Assembly: GCF_900113025.1 (NCBI RefSeq)
Contig: NZ_FONT01000001.1
Location: 372,001 to 436,000, forward strand
Length of the DNA: 64,000 nt
From: Alteribacillus iranensis
GTDB lineage: Bacteria; Bacillota; Bacilli; Bacillales; Marinococcaceae
Direction: 5' to 3'
Position 1 is the stretch's first letter. Every line of letters starts with the position of its first letter. The position numbers and the translations under genes are program-made. The notes beneath the pieces were generated by a model. That model did not search any database. It saw only the letters and a list, made by a program, of their open reading frames with translations, and was not told the DNA's origin. Positions 38,127-46,043 of this stretch are shown piece by piece.

Positions 38127-38609
38127 GTGAGACGAAAGCCAGCAAACCGAATTTCACGAAAAGCGCTTTCCGTATGGCGTATAAAAGGGATGATAGAGAC
38201 ATCCCTCTTACTTTTTATACTCGTCATCGCCTATTTTTTTATGAACGATCATCCTCTTGCAAATATGGTGATGTGGGGAGCCGTAACCGTCGTTTTGCTG
38301 TATGGAGTGGCCCGGGTTATCATTTGGCCTCAACTCCGGTGGAAATCGTGGAGGTACGAAGTGTTTGAAAAGGAAATAGAACTCTTACGTGGTATTTTTA
38401 TCGTGAAACACACTCTCATTCCGATGACACGTGTCCAGCATGTAGACACAGAACAAGGGCCTATTTACAAAAGGTATCAGTTGACGGCTGTCACCATATC
38501 GACGGCTGCTGGTGTCCACGAGATCCCTGCGCTGACAGAAGAACTGGGGAGCAGTCTTCGTGACCAAATTGCAGAATTGGCCGGAATGGATGAAAACAAC
38601 CATGAGTAA
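38127..38609 (+). CDS. PH-domain membrane protein, YdbS-like
   Basis: A 160-residue protein with two N-terminal membrane helices (about 23-60) and a bacterial PH domain bPH2 (WRYEVFEKEIELLRGIF and VQHVDTEQGP). GTG 38127 is the likely start. It overlaps the next gene by eight bases. The pair matches ydbS-ydbT of Bacillus subtilis, which is linked to resistance against antimicrobial peptides (family knowledge). Confidence 0.83.
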   Translation: MRRKPANRISRKALSVWRIKGMIETSLLLFILVIAYFFMNDHPLANMVMWGAVTVVLLYGVARVIIWPQLRWKSWRYEVFEKEIELLRGIFIVKHTLIPMTRVQHVDTEQGPIYKRYQLTAVTISTAAGVHEIPALTEELGSSLRDQIAELAGMDENNHE

Positions 38610-40041
38610 TTGGAAAAAACTTCACGCTACTTCTATACCCATCACATTTATTACGAGAGTCAAAGAGTTTATTATTCCTTTATTTTTATCTTTTTTTGCA
38701 GGTGGGGCAGGATCTTCTTTCTCGTTCTCGCGGTGGTTATTCCCAGCCATTTTACTCTCTCTCTTTATATACAGTGTGGTGTATTGGTTAAGTTTCCGTT
38801 ACCGTATGGAAGATGACGAATTGCGAATAAAGCAAGGCATTTTGGTTAAGAAAAACCGTTTTATTAGAAAAGATCGGGTGCAGTCCGTTGATATCACCAC
38901 CGGAATCGTTCATCGATTATTTGGTGTGTGTAAGGTGAAAATAGAAACAGCAGGAGGGGGAACAGAACCCGAAGTAGAGCTTGTTTCTATTTCTTTAACG
39001 GAGGCAGAAAGTCTTAAAAGAAGACTCGGAAATGGTGAAAGAACAGACGATAGCAAAGAGGAACAAGAGGAAGAGCCCTTCACATCTACTTTTCGATACC
39101 GTGTTCCGGGCAGATTGATTGTCGCTTCTGGACTGACCTCTGGAAAAGTTGGTCTTGTCTTCTCAGCGGCGGCAGCTTTGTTAAGTCAGGTTGACCAATT
39201 TATTCCTCAGCAATTCTATGAAAAGACAGTTGGCACACTGGTGGCATTTAGCACAGCAGCTCTTATTATTATTTTTCTAACCATTGCAGTTGTCGCTTGG
39301 GGAATTTCTGTTATTATCACATTTTTCCAATATGGTAATTTTGAAATCAGCAAAACAGAACAAGAATTAACCATTGAGCGCGGCATATTAGAAAGGCGTC
39401 AATTGACCTTACAACTCGAAAGAATTACGAGTGTACGTTATGTCACAAATCCCATTCGTCAATTGTTTGGGATGTGGGCAATCTATGTAGATAGCGCAGG
39501 CGGAGGTTCGAAGGAGGAAAACCTTTCAACGATTTTGTTACCCTTGGGAACAAAGAAAGATATTTCCTACGTAATGGAGCACTTACTGCCTGAAGCCCAA
39601 TTTCCAGATCACATAAATAAGCTGCCAAAAGTGGCAGCTAGACGATATATATTTCGCACTTCGATTTTATGGTGGGTGCTAGCCGTTCCTTTCCTCTTCT
39701 GGGTGCCAAATGGCTGGCTATACTTGCTTGTACCTATCTTTTTTACTTATTTTGGCTGGCAACGTTATAAAGACAGCGGTTGTTTGTTTAACGACGCGCA
39801 TTGTATCTTGCAAACTCGACATGTTAACCTGTCCTGCAATGTCCTCCCGAAGCGAAGGATCCAATCGTTAACAAATAGTCAGTCCCTTTTTCAAGAACCG
39901 AAGAAGTTATATTCCCTTTCCGCTCAAATCCTAGCTACAAGTGGCGGAAAAACATTCCTGATCAAGGATATTGACGAGAGGCAGAGGGACGATGCAGTAG
40001 ACTGGTATATCGGCAACTTGCGTTCGTCTAAAAATGAATAA
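38602..40041 (+). CDS. PH-domain membrane protein, YdbT-like
   Basis: A 479-residue membrane protein with three bPH2 domains separated by pairs of membrane helices; each domain shows the repeated pattern of a basic strand and then RVQSVDI, RITSVRY or RIQSLTN. It is the second gene of the ydbS-ydbT-like pair and overlaps the first. ATG 38602 lies inside the end of the upstream gene; a second ATG 12 bases earlier is equally possible. Function is inferred from the pair only. Confidence 0.83.
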   Translation: MSNWKKLHATSIPITFITRVKEFIIPLFLSFFAGGAGSSFSFSRWLFPAILLSLFIYSVVYWLSFRYRMEDDELRIKQGILVKKNRFIRKDRVQSVDITTGIVHRLFGVCKVKIETAGGGTEPEVELVSISLTEAESLKRRLGNGERTDDSKEEQEEEPFTSTFRYRVPGRLIVASGLTSGKVGLVFSAAAALLSQVDQFIPQQFYEKTVGTLVAFSTAALIIIFLTIAVVAWGISVIITFFQYGNFEISKTEQELTIERGILERRQLTLQLERITSVRYVTNPIRQLFGMWAIYVDSAGGGSKEENLSTILLPLGTKKDISYVMEHLLPEAQFPDHINKLPKVAARRYIFRTSILWWVLAVPFLFWVPNGWLYLLVPIFFTYFGWQRYKDSGCLFNDAHCILQTRHVNLSCNVLPKRRIQSLTNSQSLFQEPKKLYSLSAQILATSGGKTFLIKDIDERQRDDAVDWYIGNLRSSKNE

Positions 40042-40140
40042 CATTTATTTATCATGTTGTTCATACAGGTTGCCTTTTTCTCATCACTATTCGGGATGTT
40101 GAGCAGGTGAGACTTGCTATCACATGGTGAATAATACACA

Positions 40141-40183
40141 AATAAGCAGTCCAATTAGAAATAATGGGGCTGCTTATTTTTAT
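40141..40183. terminator. Terminator at the left edge of the cassette region
   Basis: AATAAGCAG pairs with CTGCTTATT, with a CC/GG step inside, followed by T-rich sequence. It separates the ydbT-like gene from the array that begins near 40371. The stretch 40184-40340 holds nothing else that I can identify. Confidence 0.75.
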
Positions 40184-40349
40184 TGCCAAAAAGCGATTCG
40201 CTTCTAAAATAAACGATAGTTAGCATAGGAAGAACACCCTATTGAGCAAGATGAAATAACCTATTGTCTCTTATCGGATTAGTATGTTAAACAGAGGGTC
40301 AATTGCATTGTTGATTTTCATGTTGTTGAGAATGGTTTCTGGATATATA

Positions 40350-40358
40350 TGTTAAAAT
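40350..40358 (+). promoter_or_regulatory. Possible extended -10 promoter ahead of the first site
   Basis: TGTTAAAAT reads as an extended -10 (TG, one base, TAAAAT), with no good -35. Transcription would begin a few bases before the first repeat site, so the site would be the start of the message. This is inference from one motif. Confidence 0.3.
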
Positions 40359-40370
40359 TAAGGAATGAAG

Positions 40371-40405
40371 TTGTTCAACAATCGGGCCAGATTGTCTAAT
40401 ATTAA
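40371..40405 (+). repeat. Cassette site 1 (GGGCCA type)
   Basis: The core GGGCCA lies between ACAATC (40378-40383) and GATTGT (40390-40395), a perfect six-base inverted repeat. It precedes the 120-residue gene by about 45 bases. Confidence 0.75.
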
Positions 40406-40441
40406 CTATTGAATTACTTTAAAACGAAAGTGAGGTTCGAG

Positions 40442-40804
40442 ATGAAGATTGTTAATCAAGAAACCAAAGATTTTTCGATTAAATCCTTGGAATCAACTTT
40501 TAATAAACTTTCAAACGCTTATAAAAGTATGACAGAGAAAGGGTCAAATACAACCCTTGTCAGAAAGAGAAAAAATGCTGTAAAAGTTGGATTGGATAGC
40601 CTTAATGGTACTTGGTATGGGAAAGACTTTTCCTATGACGAAGACACTACATTGACCTCCAAAGAAGTTCTACAAGGTCTCATTCCATCTATCGAAAAGC
40701 AGATAGCAAAGGCAAAAGAGGGTAGCTCTCAAAAAACATTAAATGAGCGACGTTTAATAGCACTCAAACTGGCAATTGAATCCTTGGATAAACATCTTAA
40801 ATAA
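40442..40804 (+). CDS. Cassette protein of unknown function, 120 residues
   Basis: A soluble, strongly charged helical protein. Two similar segments can be seen, each with a KR/ERR cluster followed by a leucine-rich helix ending in LDSL or LESL (KRKNAVKVGLDSL and NERRLIALKLAIESL), so it may be an internal duplication. I do not recognise the family. ATG 40442 follows GTGAGG; an upstream in-frame start lacks a binding site. It is enclosed by sites 1 and 2, only 18 bases from its stop to the second, so it forms a complete gene cassette by the model above. Confidence 0.7.
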   Translation: MKIVNQETKDFSIKSLESTFNKLSNAYKSMTEKGSNTTLVRKRKNAVKVGLDSLNGTWYGKDFSYDEDTTLTSKEVLQGLIPSIEKQIAKAKEGSSQKTLNERRLIALKLAIESLDKHLK

Positions 40805-40822
40805 TTTTGTTTGGCGATTCTC

Positions 40823-40856
40823 ACTGTTCCACAAACGGGCGCAATTCTTGAATAAC
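40823..40856 (+). repeat. Cassette site 2 (GGGCGC type)
   Basis: TGTTCCACAAACGGGCGC followed by AATTCTTGAATAAC. It is the cleanest copy of the GGGCGC variant and starts 18 bases after the stop of the preceding gene. Confidence 0.75.
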
Positions 40857-40861
40857 TGCAC

Positions 40862-40903
40862 AGCCTAATCCTTCTAAAACGACTTTTAGGATTAGGTTTT
40901 TTG
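40862..40903 (+). terminator. Terminator inside the array
   Basis: GCCTAATCCT and AGGATTAGG(T) pair around TCTAAAACGACTTTT and are followed by TTTTTTG. It would separate transcription of the first cassette from the recombinase gene. Confidence 0.75.
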
Positions 40904-40968
40904 TCACTAAATTTCTTTTCCCTGTAATAGACTGGAAAGGGAAGAGATCAAATTTCACATTATAGATC

Positions 40969-40984
40969 GATTGTTGAATAAAGG
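40969..40984 (+). repeat. Half site upstream of the recombinase
   Basis: GATTGTTGAATAAAGG matches the right half of the GGGCC-type site, but the GGGC core is absent (TAGATC instead). It may be a worn or recombined site about 65 bases before the recombinase gene. Confidence 0.45.
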
Positions 40985-41047
40985 CTGGATCCAATGAACA
41001 TACTGGAAATCAAATTGGTTGATTCATAGTATGGGAGTGTGGTTAAT

Positions 41048-41890
41048 ATGTTGTTGTCCGAAGCATGGGAAAATTATCAGTCTGATAAACGAATTGAAGG
41101 CTATTCTTCCCTTACTCTTAAGATGTATGGCTTTCAATGTAATCTTTTGAAGCAATATTTTGATGATAGCAGGATGGACGATATTACAACGGAAGATTTG
41201 AAACTATACTTGGGAGAAGCTGCAGAATACTTAAAGCCATCTAGTTTGGGTCATCGTGTACGGTTCATTAAGTCATTATTTAAATGGACCCATGAAGAGG
41301 GCTTTATCTTAAAAAATCCTGCAGCAAAATTAAAAGAACCCAAGTTGGGCAAACGGATTCCCAAGTTTCTCTCAGAACATGAAATTGAGCATCTCCGTGA
41401 AGGATGCCATACATCAATGGAGAAAGCCTTATTTGAATTTTTTTATTCTACTGGATGCCGAATTGGAGAAGTTGCGAAATTAAATCAAGATGATATTAAT
41501 TTCATAGGGAACTCAGTAATTGTGCATGGTAAAGGCGATAAGGAAAGAGAAGTATATTTTAATGTACGCTGTGCAATTTGGCTGAAGAGATATCTGGATG
41601 AACGGGACGATGATGAGCCTTGTCTTTTCGTTACAGTGCGTAAACCGAAAAGACGTATGAGTGTAGATTCCTTGAGATATATTGTTAAACGTATATCAAA
41701 ACGTGCTGGAATAAACAAAACAATTCATCCGCACCAATTACGTCATAGTTATGCTACACACATGATTGACAATGGTGCGCCTTTAGAAGTGATCCAAAGC
41801 CTGCTTGGTCATGAAAAGAGTGAAACGACAAGAATTTACGCCCATCTCAGTGGAAAATTAAGATATGATTTCTATAACAAGTATTTTTAA
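41048..41890 (+). CDS. Tyrosine recombinase, XerC/XerD-like
   Basis: A 280-residue site-specific recombinase. The N-terminal SAM-like DNA-binding domain spans about residues 1-90; the catalytic domain has all residues in place: R138 (GCRIGE), K162 (HGKGDK), H229 and R232 (HPHQLRH), H255 (LLGHEKSET) and the nucleophile Y264 (RIYAH). The size is that of a Xer or small integrase with no extra domain, and no IntI-type added helix is obvious. ATG 41048 follows GGGAGTGTGG. It lies co-directional inside the array, unlike the usual divergent integrase of integrons. It could instead be a leftover phage integrase. Confidence 0.9.
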   Translation: MLLSEAWENYQSDKRIEGYSSLTLKMYGFQCNLLKQYFDDSRMDDITTEDLKLYLGEAAEYLKPSSLGHRVRFIKSLFKWTHEEGFILKNPAAKLKEPKLGKRIPKFLSEHEIEHLREGCHTSMEKALFEFFYSTGCRIGEVAKLNQDDINFIGNSVIVHGKGDKEREVYFNVRCAIWLKRYLDERDDDEPCLFVTVRKPKRRMSVDSLRYIVKRISKRAGINKTIHPHQLRHSYATHMIDNGAPLEVIQSLLGHEKSETTRIYAHLSGKLRYDFYNKYF

Positions 41891-41940
41891 ATGGAAACTG
41901 AAAAGTAAATTTATTGATGATATCCGAGACAACCATTACG

Positions 41941-41951
41941 TATGTTATAAT
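41941..41951 (+). promoter_or_regulatory. Extended -10 promoter of the toxin-antitoxin pair
   Basis: TGTTATAAT is a near-perfect extended -10 about 30 bases before the antitoxin start. No strong -35 is needed for such promoters. It would let the pair be expressed on its own. Confidence 0.6.
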
Positions 41952-41980
41952 TAAAAAAAGAATCTTTTGGGGTGATAAAA

Positions 41981-42247
41981 ATGGGTGCATTAAGCAAAAA
42001 TGTACAAAAGGAACTTGCAAATGCATTAGATGATAAAGATGAGGCTATGTTTGTGGCTAATGGAAAACTGTTCTCGCTTGAAGTTCATGATACTGATTTG
42101 GCAGATGAAGATATCGGCAATTTGGAGAAGGAAATTGAATCCTATCCAGAATTAAAAGAATCGCTCCAACGATATCTTGATAATCCAGACATGAAAAGGT
42201 ATACCGCAAACGAATTAAAGGAGCGGCGGTATGACCAAAGACAATAA
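41981..42247 (+). CDS. Putative antitoxin of a RelE/ParE-type pair
   Basis: An 88-residue acidic protein with no recognisable DNA-binding motif: it starts GALSKNVQKEL and ends in a basic tail overlapping the toxin start. A GGGGTGAT site precedes ATG 41981, and it overlaps the next gene by 17 bases, the usual coupling of antitoxin and toxin. The name rests on size, charge and position; the family was not recognised from its own sequence. It could be a DUF-type antitoxin with a helical N-terminus. Confidence 0.6.
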   Translation: MGALSKNVQKELANALDDKDEAMFVANGKLFSLEVHDTDLADEDIGNLEKEIESYPELKESLQRYLDNPDMKRYTANELKERRYDQRQ

Positions 42248-42581
42248 TCATAAATTTTCGGTTTATTTTACAGATGAATTTAATAGGTGTTTAGATCAAA
42301 TTCAAGCCTTCTTTGCAGAGCAAGGCGAAGATGTGCTTGAATGGTGGTTTTCCAAAGAAGATAACATAATTGACGAAATTGAACGTCTGTTATCTTCTTT
42401 TCCATATGCCGGAAAGATGGTTGAGCAGGGATCATTTAAAGGTTTGCGTTGTCTTACATATGGAAAGGGACGGCATCGAATGTTAAATTATGTGGTTTTT
42501 TATGCGGTTAACGAAAATGAAGAAGATATTGATGTCATTAACATTTTGCCATCTCGTTCTAAACGAAAACGAATAAAATAA
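42231..42581 (+). CDS. RelE/ParE family toxin
   Basis: A 116-residue basic protein with the small alpha-beta fold pattern of ParE/RelE toxins: an N-terminal strand (FSVYFTDEFNRCLDQI), two long helices, then LRCLTYGKGRHRMLNYVVFYAV and VINILPSRSKRKR, which resemble the C-terminal sheet with its basic patch. RelE members cut mRNA on the ribosome and ParE members poison gyrase; the choice cannot be made. AAAGGAGCGG precedes ATG 42231. The stop codon lies inside the arm of cassette site 3. Confidence 0.75.
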   Translation: MTKDNNHKFSVYFTDEFNRCLDQIQAFFAEQGEDVLEWWFSKEDNIIDEIERLLSSFPYAGKMVEQGSFKGLRCLTYGKGRHRMLNYVVFYAVNENEEDIDVINILPSRSKRKRIK

Positions 42582-42609
42582 TTCAAGAAACGGGCCAGAT
42601 TATTGAATT
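42580..42609 (+). repeat. Cassette site 3 (GGGCCA type, strongest inverted repeat)
   Basis: AATTCAA (42580-42586) and TTGAATT (42603-42609) are a perfect seven-base inverted repeat around GAAACGGGCCAGATTA. With the inner AA/TT it forms a nine-pair stem with one mismatch. The left arm contains the toxin stop codon and the right arm runs into the next ribosome binding site. Confidence 0.8.
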
Positions 42610-42628
42610 TAAATTGGAGTGAAATATA

Positions 42629-43459
42629 ATGGCAACTGTCGATAATATAATTCAAGACATAAAACAGGAACTAGATGGACTGCCAGGTGTAGTAGGAGTT
42701 GTATTAGGTGGGTCTAGGGCAAGAGGAACTCATAGTCCAGATTCTGATATAGATATTGGAATTTACTATGATGAATCAAAAGGGTTTAATACCAATGATA
42801 TAGAAAAAGCAGCGTTTAATCTTAATGACGATAAAAAAGAGCATTTAATTACTTCTTTAGGTGAATGGGGCGAATGGATAAATGGAGGTGGCTGGTTAGT
42901 TATACAGGGTTATCATGTAGATCTTATCTTTCGTGATATTAAACGAGTCAGTAAAGTTATTGACGATTGTTTATCAGGTCTAGTATCCATTCATTATCAA
43001 ACAGGACATCCTCACGGTTATTTGAATGCCATGTATATGGGGGAATTAGCTGTTTGTAATGTTTTATCTGACCCTGAAGGTACGTTAAGTGAATTAAAAA
43101 AGAAAACAGAACCTTATCCCGAGAAATTTCAAGAAGCGATGATTCAATATTTTTCCTTTGAAGCTTCTTTTTCCCTGATGTTTATGGAAGCCAATGCGAA
43201 TAAAGACGACATTTCATACGTGATGGGGCATTGTTTTCGGAGTATTTCTTGCTTGAATCAAGTTATCTTTTCAAAAAACAAGGTGTATTGCATCAACGAA
43301 AAGAAAGCTGTAGCCATGATTCAAGATTTTTCAATAAAACCTATAAACTATAAAAAACGTATTGATGAAATTGTTTCCTTTCTTTCAACGGATAAAGATA
43401 AAACAAACCAAGCTGTAAACAACTTAAAAGAATTAATTTCTGAAACTGAAGCATTATAA
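42629..43459 (+). CDS. Nucleotidyltransferase, antibiotic-resistance-like
   Basis: A 276-residue enzyme with the polymerase-beta nucleotidyltransferase head: GGSRARGTHSPDSDIDIGIY at about residues 27-46 carries the GS and DxD catalytic motifs, and YHVDLIFRD holds the third carboxylate. The helical C-terminal half resembles kanamycin, streptomycin or lincosamide adenylyltransferases, but no substrate can be named. It is flanked by cassette sites 3 and 4, its stop only one base from site 4. TTGGAGTGA lies before ATG 42629. Resistance is a guess from the fold. Confidence 0.82.
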   Translation: MATVDNIIQDIKQELDGLPGVVGVVLGGSRARGTHSPDSDIDIGIYYDESKGFNTNDIEKAAFNLNDDKKEHLITSLGEWGEWINGGGWLVIQGYHVDLIFRDIKRVSKVIDDCLSGLVSIHYQTGHPHGYLNAMYMGELAVCNVLSDPEGTLSELKKKTEPYPEKFQEAMIQYFSFEASFSLMFMEANANKDDISYVMGHCFRSISCLNQVIFSKNKVYCINEKKAVAMIQDFSIKPINYKKRIDEIVSFLSTDKDKTNQAVNNLKELISETEAL

Positions 43460-43460
43460 A

Positions 43461-43490
43461 TATTCCGCAAACGGGCGCAATGATGTAGTA
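43461..43490 (+). repeat. Cassette site 4 (GGGCGC type)
   Basis: TATTCCGCAAACGGGCGC followed by AATGATGTAGTAAA. The left half is the best copy of the consensus; the right half has drifted. Confidence 0.7.
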
Positions 43491-43621
43491 AATGTAAAGG
43501 GCCATATTTATGGTTACAATGAAGGTTTTTAAATTCTTGTGTGTCGGTAGGATGGGAAGTATTGGGAATTTTACTCGTGTTAATAAGCCCTTAAAGTGAT
43601 AGAAGGGAGAGGTAAAAGAAA

Positions 43622-43762
43622 ATGACAAACAGCAAAAAGGTAAGAAAAGAAGGAAAATGGGATTGGGTGGTTGATGTCCTCTTGTTTATCCCTGAGCTTA
43701 TTATCATTCCCATTCGCCTCGTGTTTCGAGGTATTTTTGGCCTGTTTAAACATTGGGGCTAG
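43622..43762 (+). CDS. Micro-protein with one membrane segment, unknown
   Basis: A 46-residue frame with a basic head (TNSKKVRKEGKWDW) and a hydrophobic helix ending in LFKHWG. GAAGGGAGAGG sits eight bases before ATG 43622. It follows site 4 by about 130 bases. Size, charge pattern and a good ribosome binding site argue that it is real; no family recognised. The shadow frames on the other strand are longer but have no binding site. Confidence 0.6.
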   Translation: MTNSKKVRKEGKWDWVVDVLLFIPELIIIPIRLVFRGIFGLFKHWG

Positions 43763-43853
43763 CTTCCTCTTCCATTCATGGCCGCAACGTTCAGACGGTG
43801 TGTATTCCCTTGACACAAATTGTGTTGTCTAAGTATGACAACAAGGGTTAATA

Positions 43854-44531
43854 TTACCTGCTGCGCTCGAGGAAAATAAAACAGATCATCGCTATTAAAA
43901 GTATCTTATGATTACGGGATAGATTGTCTTTCAGATCCATGATATCGTTGTCTACATCGCGAAAAAGTTTCGTGTATTCGTGCGGGAAATATCCATTGTA
44001 AAAATGGCCCCCCCGTTGTCCTTCTTCGTCTTGCAGGGTAAAATCACCGGAGAACCCTTTAATTTCTGTGGGTAAAATGACTTTTCCAATTGCATCTTTG
44101 AGAGTCCCCTTCACTTTGATCAGACTCTTCAATTTTTTGTATTTCCCGAGCCTTTCCTCTTGCGCATGTATAGTAACTCTCGATTGCTTCATTCCTTTCC
44201 TCTTAAAGGTTAACAGCAAGTTGTCCTCATTAGAAAATACTCCATAGGTAAGTGGTAGCATCATCATAAGGGAGTCACGCAGCAACAGGCTGACAGGATA
44301 AAGAAGAAAAGGAATCGGTAATGGCTTTACGGTACCGACGAAATATCCTTGCTTTTCAAACAGAAGAAGACGAGGAAAGAAGTGAACGTCCTTTTTAAGA
44401 ACAAGGTGGTCTAATACTATGACGGTCTTGTTTGATTCAGAAACGTGAATATCTTTTATCTCCATGAATTTTTGCCAGCTGGAGACTGCAATACCCGCCA
44501 TAAATAAGCCGACTATACCGATGGAAGTCAT
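43854..44531 (-). CDS. Membrane protein of unknown function
   Basis: A 225-residue protein with an N-terminal membrane helix (about residues 3-22), a hydrophobic pair near 75-100 and one at the C-terminal end (LLIAMICFIFLE). The central part is beta-rich and basic. The start ATG 44531 overlaps the stop of the small upstream gene in an ATGA, so translation is probably coupled; a longer reading from 44561 is possible but overlaps more. No family recognised. It lies on the strand opposite to all cassette genes. Confidence 0.65.
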   Translation of the reverse strand: MTSIGIVGLFMAGIAVSSWQKFMEIKDIHVSESNKTVIVLDHLVLKKDVHFFPRLLLFEKQGYFVGTVKPLPIPFLLYPVSLLLRDSLMMMLPLTYGVFSNEDNLLLTFKRKGMKQSRVTIHAQEERLGKYKKLKSLIKVKGTLKDAIGKVILPTEIKGFSGDFTLQDEEGQRGGHFYNGYFPHEYTKLFRDVDNDIMDLKDNLSRNHKILLIAMICFIFLERSR

Positions 44532-44653
44532 ATTGAACCAATTTCCGACGAATCGGGCCAATCGATCGAAAGCACAACCAAACCGATAAAAAAGATGACA
44601 GCTGCAAAAATCCCCGCTACTTTCATTCTGCGCTCATACATCGCGGCAATCAT
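44528..44653 (-). CDS. Small membrane protein coupled to the next gene
   Basis: A 41-residue frame starting at ATG 44653, with GCTTGGGG eight bases before it, one membrane helix (VAGIFAAVIFFIGLVVLSI) and an acidic end. Its stop shares bases with the start of the 225-residue membrane protein. The two may form one membrane complex, or this may be a leader controlling the second gene. No family recognised. Confidence 0.55.
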   Translation of the reverse strand: MIAAMYERRMKVAGIFAAVIFFIGLVVLSIDWPDSSEIGSI

Positions 44654-44760
44654 CGAATCAACCCCAAGCATGTTACAATCATTTATGTTGTACTTCAAAA
44701 GTTTGACTGAGATTCTACAAGTTTTCAACATATGACTTGATTACATAGGAGGGCTTTTTT

Positions 44761-46038
44761 TTGGATGAAAGAATAGCAGAGTTAATCGAATATACGAAAA
44801 CAACCCTTGGCTTACATCATTACAACCTGCTTACCTATGACATTCGCCGATCGGTAAATATTTTCAATGAAACGATTTATCTATTAGGGATGGAGTGGCT
44901 TCCACCTTATGTGAAAGAACGCGAAGAAGACGGACTCAATCCGGAGGGAACGGCTGTCGTTGATATCAACATACATACACATCAATTGAAAAGTGTTATT
45001 TTTGTCGGCGGTAAGTCTTATGCGAATGGAGCTAAGTTTAAAGATATAAATAGGCAGGCCATCATCAAGGGCCTGGAACAAAAAACAGGCTTGGTATATA
45101 AGAGGCAGTTTCAGCTTGTCAAAGAAGAAGAAAACGAGTATCGATTTGAGGAATGTATCGATGAAATAAAAGTTTCTCCTTCCGGTTCGATAGAGGTCCG
45201 CTTTGACGAGGAGGGGAAACTGACTCTATTTTCGGTGGACGGTCATTTTCCATCAGAAGAAAAGATACAGAAGGAAACGTTCTCATTAAAATGGGAGGAA
45301 GTTGAGTCGTTTGCTAAACAGCAGCTGCAACTCATAGAGTTTCCTTCAGCCGAGCAAGAGAGAGTTATCCCCGTGTATGGCATAGAGGAACTTTATGTGA
45401 CGAATGAGGCTCAAACGACGATCCCTTTTGAGTTTATTGTTGAAAGGAGATCTTATTTGGTGGTAGATCAATTGTTGGCATGGGAATCTCCATTAAAGGA
45501 GGCCTTTGAATGTACCACCATTTGTGTACAGGAAGAAGTGAGCAAAGAACAAGCCTTCTCCGGTGAACCACACCCTGATACGTTTCCAATTACCGACAAG
45601 GAACAAGAACGAGCTGTTCATGCTGTTATTACCTTAATGAGTCAAGAATTCCCACAGGAAAGTGGAAAATGGATTCTTAAGACACTACATCGGGATCAAG
45701 GATATGTTCTTGCCACGCTAAAACTTGTCAATCCAGACAACCGGGTTTTTGAGCGAAAGGTGAAAGTCATCCTCGACTCAGATAGGCTGTGCGCTGTGAA
45801 TTATATCGATAATGAGTTCTTCATGGACTTATATAAGGATTATGAGGAACCTGAAAAAATAACAATTAGTGAAGAAGTAGCTTACGAGACGCTGAAGCAG
45901 AAAGTGACGATTACCCCGGTGTATGTCTATGATTTTGAGACACGCCAGTATATATTGTGCGGAAAAATCGACTGTGCTTACGGTGTGCACGCAGCGAACG
46001 GCAAGATACTCTTATTGGAAAACTTGTCTCTTTTTTAA
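44761..46038 (+). CDS. YcdB/YcdC repeat-like protein, cytoplasmic
   Basis: A 425-residue soluble protein with repeated PepSY-like alpha-beta units, each ending in a strand pair such as GTAVVDINIHTHQLKSV or GSIEVRFDEEGKLTLF. The layout resembles the YcdB/YcdC family (DUF4901), which in Bacillus is normally secreted; here there is no signal peptide. TTG 44761 with AGGAGGG eight bases upstream is the likely start. It is divergent from the reverse-strand membrane pair. The family assignment is tentative. Confidence 0.5.
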   Translation: MDERIAELIEYTKTTLGLHHYNLLTYDIRRSVNIFNETIYLLGMEWLPPYVKEREEDGLNPEGTAVVDINIHTHQLKSVIFVGGKSYANGAKFKDINRQAIIKGLEQKTGLVYKRQFQLVKEEENEYRFEECIDEIKVSPSGSIEVRFDEEGKLTLFSVDGHFPSEEKIQKETFSLKWEEVESFAKQQLQLIEFPSAEQERVIPVYGIEELYVTNEAQTTIPFEFIVERRSYLVVDQLLAWESPLKEAFECTTICVQEEVSKEQAFSGEPHPDTFPITDKEQERAVHAVITLMSQEFPQESGKWILKTLHRDQGYVLATLKLVNPDNRVFERKVKVILDSDRLCAVNYIDNEFFMDLYKDYEEPEKITISEEVAYETLKQKVTITPVYVYDFETRQYILCGKIDCAYGVHAANGKILLLENLSLF

Positions 46039-46043
46039 ATGCA

